From NCBI GenBank assembly GCA_023078555.1, contig CM041200.1:9013528-9077527 (forward strand): a DNA stretch of 64,000 nucleotides, read 5' to 3'. Under the pieces are notes generated by a model. The model saw only the letters and a program-made list of their open reading frames with translations. It was not told where the DNA came from and did no database searches. The position numbers and the translations under genes were made by a program. Below, piece by piece: positions 58,195 through 64,000 of the stretch. Positions within the stretch are counted from its first letter, which is position 1; each line of letters starts with the position of its first letter. Source of the stretch: Ulva prolifera. Its lineage: Eukaryota > Chlorophyta > Ulvophyceae > Ulvales > Ulvaceae.

Positions 58195-58420
58195 CTTTGG
58201 GTCCAATGGGTTGAGGACGGATTAAAAGCTACCCCCTCCGTTTCAGGAGGTCGTGGGTTCGATTCTGCGTGCGCTTTGGGGAATCGAAACGGCCGTACGT
58301 GACCACCTCGCTTAGCACAGGAGGAGGCCCTGTGAGTTGCGTACGGTCGTCTGAGGGGGGTTTCCAGGTGGTTTACCCCTTCGGCATATGTGGTCCCGTT
58401 GATTCGGAGTTGTCAATGTC
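58195..58420 (+). repeat. Possible tRNA-related SINE remnant
   Basis: GTGGGTTCGATTCTG near 58248 fits a polymerase III B box, preceded by the complementary CCTCC...GGAGG arms of an anticodon-like stem. The loop length is wrong for a working tRNA and no clear A box or acceptor stem was found. A tRNA-derived SINE head is one reading; chance is another. Confidence 0.25.
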
Positions 58421-58690
58421 CAATAGGATACGGCTCAGTAAATTCAGATTTTACTTTACTTTACTGGCTACTCAGGGTGCTACCACACACATCAGAGTTA
58501 GGGGGACTGGCTCTGGTCACAATGTGTCGGCGTCTGAGATGGCCACGTTTGTCAAAGTGTTTGTACGTGTTCTTTGTTGCCTCGGTCACGGGCGGGATCT
58601 TGAATTCGTGGATACTATCCCGTAGTACGTTGGTGCGGCGCTGGCAGGAGCTGACGATAGCTGAAGCTAGCACCTAATAATAATTGTGTG

Positions 58691-58859
58691 TGTGTTACAA
58701 GGACAAAGCAAGCGAGGCAGGTAGCACCGCAAGCAAGAACCAGGGGAACCGCACACCACGCAGCAAGCCACACGAAGCTCACACCAAAACACCCACGCAA
58801 CGGCAGCACCCGCACCGGAAACAGCCACACAGCCACACAGCCACACACACACCTCATAC
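58691..58859 (-). mobile_element. Short retroposon, reverse copy
   Basis: Flanked by direct repeats TAATTGTGTG (58681-58690, 58860-58869). The minus strand ends in GCTTTGTCCTTGTAACAC as other copies do, and includes GGTGTGCGGTTCCCCTGGTT, shared with the 62375 copy. Confidence 0.7.
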
Positions 58860-59224
58860 TAATTGTGTGCGTATGCACAAGGGGCGCACAAGCAGTGCGG
58901 ATGCGGTATGTCAGGTGCACGAGGGCGGCTGCGGTGCCTGGAATCGTTCGGCACTGGCCGGCGGCAGCTGTGGGATGTCACTTGCATGCCATGCATTGCT
59001 GTGCAGTGTGCAGGGTGCTACCCGCATCTCCATCTTGAGTTAAAAAAAATCCCAGACCCAGGTCATACGCCATTTTGGCAGGGCGTGTGATAATGCGTGC
59101 TGCAGACAGAACTTGAGTGACCCGCATCTTCACGGGTCAGATGAAGACCCGTAATTGTTGTCAGGAAAAAAAATGATACATTTCGTCAGTTCGGCCCCCA
59201 CACTCATGGCCGCGCCTCACATAT

Positions 59225-61821
59225 CTACATGCGCACTGTTACGCCATAATCTGCAGGGTGTTGCGTTTCTCTGAAGCTGACAGGCTGCCAGTGCTCACCA
59301 ACATCGGCACCGCGCTCGATCAACTGCTTCCTGACACTCGCCTCCAGCTCCACGTCTGGCGTCGCCTCATTGGAGCATCGAAATTTGTACTTTCCCCAGC
59401 TTGGAAGCTCAAGTAAGCCCGTGAACCAGTCCGGGTCAGCATAGTCAAAGTCGTCTGCCGCAGGATTCAGGGACGGAAGGTCACAAGATGTCAGACCAGA
59501 TGAATGCAGATGCGGCATGGCACAAGCAGCCCGAGCCCACGCCCGCACGAGGTCCGCCGTCACCGGCCGCACTCCCACCTCAAAGAATGTGAGCGCAGTC
59601 AGCGGTGCGAAGCATGCTTCAAACTCATGCGCTGCCGCATGCGTGACTCCCGTAATGGACAGCCCCCGCAGCTGCACCATCCCCTGCAGCTGCTTCGCCA
59701 CCATGCTCAGCGGCGTGAGCAGCTCTTCTGGCATGGCGATATGCAGTGATGTCAGCAGCTTCAGGGGTTGCAGCGGCTGGTCAAGGACAGCATCGCACAG
59801 CTCCTCTGCCTCCTCATCAGCGTCCTCCGGTTGCAAGTTGAAGCTGACAGTGAGCGACTGCAGAGAAGTGAAAGTGGCGAGAGGCTGCAGGATGGGTGCC
59901 ACATGCTCGATACCTTCCAGCGGCTTCCCGTTATCCTCCTCGTATCGGCTGTTCAGGTAAATGCGCAACGCCTGAGCTGACCCTGCGAGGCTGGGGAGGC
60001 CAGACTGCAACATCTCAGCCACTTCCGTCATGCCGCACTCGACTCGCACAGACACCTCCTTCGGAGCGCAGTCCGCAATCAGCTCAAGCCTGAAACCAAT
60101 CTCCCTGCTCTCTCGCACGGGCTTCCCTAGGCGGAAATCGACCTCCTCGAGGGGCGGGTGGAGAGCCGCGGCGGCGAGAATGCGCCGCAACGACCCGATG
60201 TCATCACAGGAAACTGGCGACGTGTTTGTGTACTTGAGGCGTGTCAACGCCGGGAGGCGCACGCCACTCGTGTCGAGGGCCTCCATGCCCGGCGGCGGCC
60301 CCTCCTCCCCGCCCGCATCGATACGGTCACTACCCTCGTACTTCAGCTTTTGTAGAGTGCGGAACGGGCCGCGGATGCCACTGCAGGGGAGAGGGCAGCC
60401 GAGTGCGGCCGATGGGATGGTGAACTTCAGGGAGGTGAGGGAGGGGGCAGTGGAGAGAGCCGCGATGACGGGGTCGAGGGACGGGGGTCCGATGGCGCCA
60501 CCGCCGGGGCCCATGTAGGCGGCGATCCTGCGGCGCTTGGGAAGCGGAGGTGTGCCAGCGGCTGCGGCACGATGCCTTGACCTGCCGCTTGCGCCGGCGG
60601 CCACAGCAGGCGTGTTTGAATTTCCAGAGAGGTGGAACTTCACAAGTCGCGGCAGCGCGGAGATGGCCGCTGCCATGGCCTGGACGCACTCCGCTGCAGC
60701 CTCTGTAGCTGCCTCTGTTGGGGAGGGCGGCAGGCAGGCGGCGGAGAGGGTGAGAAAGAGAATGGCGGTGAGCTGCGGCAGAGTGCGGAAGACGGTTGCA
60801 GCGGGGGGGGAGGGGCCGCAGGGCGCAAAAGATAGGCATGGTAGATCAAGCCGGACCAGGGCCGAGTGGTGGCGCAGCACGGAGCAGAGGAGGTTGGCCG
60901 CCTCGGCGGTGGGGATGGCGCAGTGGAGGGAGAGGGAGGAGAGGCCGGGCAGGGTGGGGTCGGTGCGGGACAGGAGGTCCAGGTCTCTGAGCACCAAGGC
61001 GGGGGGATAGTCCGCAGACATGTCGAAGGCCTAGGGGCAATAGTTGAAGCCAAAATCTGGGGTCACCCACAGGTCAAAGTATGCCTGCACACATAGGGAC
61101 CTGTGTTAGGCTGCAAAGTAAGTTGCACCCAGTGGCACGTGGGGGTGATGAGGTGCAACTTGAGCATGGCCCGAAGCTGCGGGGAAACGGTTCGGGCACT
61201 GGCGTAGTGAACTATAGATGCAGGTTAGATTGATGGTCTAGTGCGCATGAGACGGAGACCATGGTGTGGTGAATATTCATCGCAGCCAATGTGTATGAGC
61301 TGCTCCGCACCTGCTGAAGAATCGTCGGCCAGGCATAGATGGATGTATTCAGGCAGGCGGCTTCACGGAACACTAGGTGCTGCATTTTCTTTCCCAGACT
61401 CAGCAAGACACGGAGCATCGCCTCCTTCGCCGCGGCAGACCTCCGATCTGCAGCCTTCAGCCTGATTGCAAGAGCTCCTGCCAACTCTTTGCAGTTGTGT
61501 GCGGACAGCGTATCACTCACCTGTCTGAAAGTTCTCACTTACGCAATTTAGCATTTCAGACGCTTGAAAGCACACCTGCAGAGCGAGGCTCAGCTCTTCC
61601 AGGGCGAGCTGGGATGGGTCTTCTGTGGCAATCGCGGCCCATGCTTCAAATTCATTAAGGGATATGCCTTCCGGCATCTCCACAAAGCCATCAAATTACA
61701 TGAGTGTCTCTATTACGGGCGACTTTGTCGCCAGACCAGGGTCAACTGGGATGCAGACATAGGCAGTCGACCTTTCGGAGCCGTGCTGAAGAAGCAAGCA
61801 TGGCCTCTCGAGGCTCGGCAT
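59225..61821 (-). pseudogene. M6: M-type LRR gene with two in-frame stops
   Basis: Exons are inferred at 61576-61821 (246 nt), 61311-61520 (210 nt) and 59225-61084 (1860 nt), all in phase. There is a TAA at 61696-61698 (codon 42, where paralogues have Glu of MEFDG) and a TAG at 61031-61033 (codon 18 of exon 3). Otherwise the frame is clean: 598 codons from MSADYPPALVLRDLDLLS to the stop, with LPKRRRIAAYMGPGG, PPSLDPVIAALS, GLLELPSWGKYKF and VRKQLIERGADV. It is either a very young pseudogene or an LRR-only protein starting inside exon 3. No P partner lies beyond its 5' end. Confidence 0.78.
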
Positions 61822-62862
61822 CGAACGCGGCAGAGATACAGCAGCAAGGCGATCGACTACTGAGCGGGTTAACTCATTTGCAGGTCCGCGTTCACGCAAA
61901 CGCTCAGCAAATTCTGACGCAGAAGCCTGGATCAGTACGATTTAGCTACGGATGCCTGAATACACGTGCGGGTACAGGCTTCTACAACAGGCCTACATGA
62001 ATGCCTGACAGAAAGTCGAGGTGACCACCTTCATTTGCCAGGCCTACATCTGCAGGTGGTCGGTTCTTGATCTATCGCGCGAAGTCCTGTTCGAAGTCGG
62101 CTGGTGCGTGGATGTCTCACAGAGATACACGGGGTCTCCTTCACGCACAGGAGCACAGCAGCACTGCTCACGCACTCTACACTGCCTGTGCCTACGGCAA
62201 CCGGCAGTAATTCGTGTGAGGCTGCTGCTGAGGAAGAAGCAGATGTTAACATCTTACATGTTTGCTGCATGTGTGCACATGTGTACAATACCAGAAGTCG
62301 GGCCATTAGATGGCAGAGCAGTGCCTGAAAGTGTCTGAGAGCACGGACCAACCAACACACAACAACAAACGAGTGTTTATGGGTGTGCGGCTGTGGCCGG
62401 CGCGGGTGGTGCGTGGGTGTGTGCTGCGTGTGGCTTGTTGCGTGGTGTGCGGTTCCCCTGGTTGCTGCTCGCGGTGCTACCTGCCTTGCTTGCTTTGTCC
62501 TTGTAACACAACAACAAACGAGTACACAAACCAGACAGTGAGTACATTCTAAAACACGGCCGCCAGGCTGTCTACCTAGGGTGTGCGCCACAGTTACTGC
62601 AGTGGCTTGGAGATTCTGCATGAGGCGACCGGAATGATACGGCTTTGTGGTGTTACTGCTGTGCGGGGAAATGGCGCCCCCTGCCTCTTTACTGTGATCA
62701 TTGCATCACACCCATTAGCAAGATCACAAGACCACTCCGAAAGCAGACGGTGACGCCCGCCGGAGCAGTGTTGGTCGTCCGGCTCGACCATTTGTAACAT
62801 TCCGGTCTAATTTCTGGGTGGCAGCCCTGGAACTGCTGCAAAGCGACCCAACACTAGCGCCG
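61822..62862. other. Intergenic region without P partner
   Basis: M6 has no divergent P gene here. The region holds the retroposon at 62375-62505 and the M7 3' flank, whose TTTCTGGGTGGCAGCCCTGG (about 62810) matches the M2 3' flank. Confidence 0.5.
62375..62505 (+). mobile_element. Short retroposon, young copy
   Basis: 131 bp flanked by perfect 18-bp direct repeats ACACAACAACAAACGAGT (62357-62374, 62506-62523). It ends TGCTTTGTCCTTGTA. The perfect repeats show recent insertion. Confidence 0.8.
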
Positions 62863-64000
62863 TCACCTGTGTCCCTCAACTGAACCACCGTTCCTACCAG
62901 AGTCGCGCCCCTTCTCGAAGCTGATGTAGTCAAAATATTCATCAACCACAGCACCGCGGTCGACCAGCTGCTGCCGGACAGACGCCTCCAGCTCCCCGTC
63001 CGGCGTATCGCCGATGAAGTCTATTGTGTACCTGCCCCAGCTGGGAAGCTCTAGCAGGCCTCGGCACCAGTCCGCGTCAGCGTGACCATCCGAGTCAAGC
63101 GCGGGATTCATTTTCGGACCATCACAAGAACTCAGACGAGATACTTGGAGCTGCGGCATGGCAGAAACAGCCCGAGCCCACGCCCCCACGAGGTCCGCCG
63201 TCACCGGCCGCACCTCCACCTGGAAGTCTGTGAGCGCAGTCAGCTGTGCAAAGCACGCTTCAAACTCATGCGCTCCCGCATGCGTGAATCCTGTGATGGA
63301 CAGCACCCGCAGCTGGCCCATCCCATGCAGTTGCTTTGCCACCATGCTCAACGGCATGCAAAACTGTGCTGGGATGCCTATGCCCAGTGATGTCAGCATC
63401 CCCAGCGGCTGCAGCGGCTGTGCCAGGAACGTGCTGCACATTTCCTTACCCTCCTCCCCGCTGTCCCCCAGCCACAACTTGACATTAAGCGCCTGCAGAG
63501 AGGTGAAAGTCGCTAGAAGCAGCAGGATCGGTGCAACACGCTCTGCCCCCTCAAACAATGGTCCGCCATCCTCCAAAGTCCCACCGTGCAGATGGCAACT
63601 CACGCCCGAGGCTGACGCTGCGAGGCCGGGGATGCTAGACTGCAGCGCCTTGGCCACCGCTTCTGACATGCGTCTCTCAACAAACACAGACACCACCTTT
63701 TCAAGGGTGTGTCTGTGCGAATGTTCGGTTTGCACGCGGAACCAAAAGCCGTTCAGCGCGCGCTCCTGGCGGGGCTTCCCGAGGCGGACTTCCACGTCCT
63801 CGAGGGCCGGGTGGAGTGCCGCGGCGGCGAGCATGCGCCGCAGCGACCCGCAGTCATCTCCGCACTCTGTCGCTATGTTCGTGTAGATGAGGCGCGTCAG
63901 CGCTGGGAGGCACACGCGGCTCGTGTCGAGGAGCTCCATGCCCGGGGGCGGCCCGTCGTCGCCGCCCGCATCGGCACCGTCGCAGGCCTCGTACGTCAGC
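62863..64000 (-). CDS. M7: M-type LRR gene, 3' part only
   Basis: The frame is open from the window end down to the stop at 62863 (about 379 codons). It shows GPPPGMELLDTSRVCLPALTRL, LRRMLAAAALHPALEDVEVRL, LLATFTSLQALNVKL, LQPLGMLTSLGIGIP and VRPVTADLVGAWARAVSAMPQL, ending GLLELPSWGRYTI then VRQQLVDRGAVV and a longer basic tail (EKGRDSGRNGGSVEGHR). No defect is visible in the part present. The first two exons and the start of exon 3 lie beyond the window. Confidence 0.75.
   Translation of the reverse strand, partial: LTYEACDGADAGGDDGPPPGMELLDTSRVCLPALTRLIYTNIATECGDDCGSLRRMLAAAALHPALEDVEVRLGKPRQERALNGFWFRVQTEHSHRHTLEKVVSVFVERRMSEAVAKALQSSIPGLAASASGVSCHLHGGTLEDGGPLFEGAERVAPILLLLATFTSLQALNVKLWLGDSGEEGKEMCSTFLAQPLQPLGMLTSLGIGIPAQFCMPLSMVAKQLHGMGQLRVLSITGFTHAGAHEFEACFAQLTALTDFQVEVRPVTADLVGAWARAVSAMPQLQVSRLSSCDGPKMNPALDSDGHADADWCRGLLELPSWGRYTIDFIGDTPDGELEASVRQQLVDRGAVVDEYFDYISFEKGRDSGRNGGSVEGHR

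Larger units (their letters stand above)
57916..59224. other. Convergent intergenic region with repeats
   Basis: No protein gene is recognised. It holds a possible tRNA-related stretch near 58200 and a retroposon at 58691-58859. Confidence 0.5.

Noticed and set aside
58195-58270. A functional tRNA gene
   Set aside because: A B-box-like GGTTCGATTC is present, but the anticodon-like loop has the wrong length and no acceptor stem pairs.

Overview
The window is nuclear eukaryotic DNA. Its genes have short spliceosomal introns, donors are mostly GTGCG or GTGTG, and a casein kinase 1 pseudogene is split over six exons. There are tandem minisatellites, short retroposons with target duplications, and nested DNA transposons. 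Coding base use is GC-rich. A green alga would fit best, but nothing here proves the lineage.

The host framework is a tandem array of one gene family arranged as divergent pairs. Each full gene has three exons. Exon 1 is always exactly 246 nt, exon 2 is 210-222 nt, and exons 1-2 encode a module that looks BTB/SKP1-like. A long third exon encodes a leucine-rich-repeat (RNI-like) domain with an internal basic KRRR cluster and a conserved C-terminal block. Minus-strand members (M type) and plus-strand members (P type) are separate subfamilies. They sit head to head about 545-550 bp apart: M0/P1 (1-3358), M2/P2 (34433-39970), M3/P3 (40623-45830), M4/P4 (46504-52393), M5/P5 (52818-57915), then M6 (59225-61821) and M7 (62863 to the window end). 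P1, M3, M4, M5 and P4 look intact (about 736-761 residues). M1, M2, P2, P3, P5 and M6 are broken; M0 and M7 are cut by the window edges.

M1 is split. Its 3' half is at 4305-7849 and its 5' half at 33449-34039, in the same orientation and joining at the same codon. The 25.6 kb between them is bounded by 19-bp inverted repeats (CCACTAGGAGAATGGTGAC), suggesting a CACTA-type element, here called E0. Two further transposons sit inside E0. E1 (9548-19352) splits a 95-bp tandem array and is flanked by the duplicated dinucleotide AA. E2 (20505-29277) is flanked by CA. E1 and E2 share CGTCTACAC termini. E2 carries a multi-exon transposase-like gene. E1 keeps only the 3' end of a related gene and carries a 5'-truncated casein kinase 1 gene that still splices in frame, which looks like host gene capture. 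The M1 3' half also holds about 42 copies of a 54-bp (18-codon) minisatellite that expanded in frame inside the LRR exon.

The rest is repeats: 183-bp, 95-bp, about 172-bp and 60-bp tandem arrays, an array of about 13 perfect hairpins, long palindromes, a 3.2 kb foldback structure, and four copies of a 130-170 bp retroposon, three with direct target duplications. Only the five intact LRR genes plus M7 are plausible working host genes here. They presumably act as one co-evolving receptor or adaptor family, with each pair sharing an upstream region.
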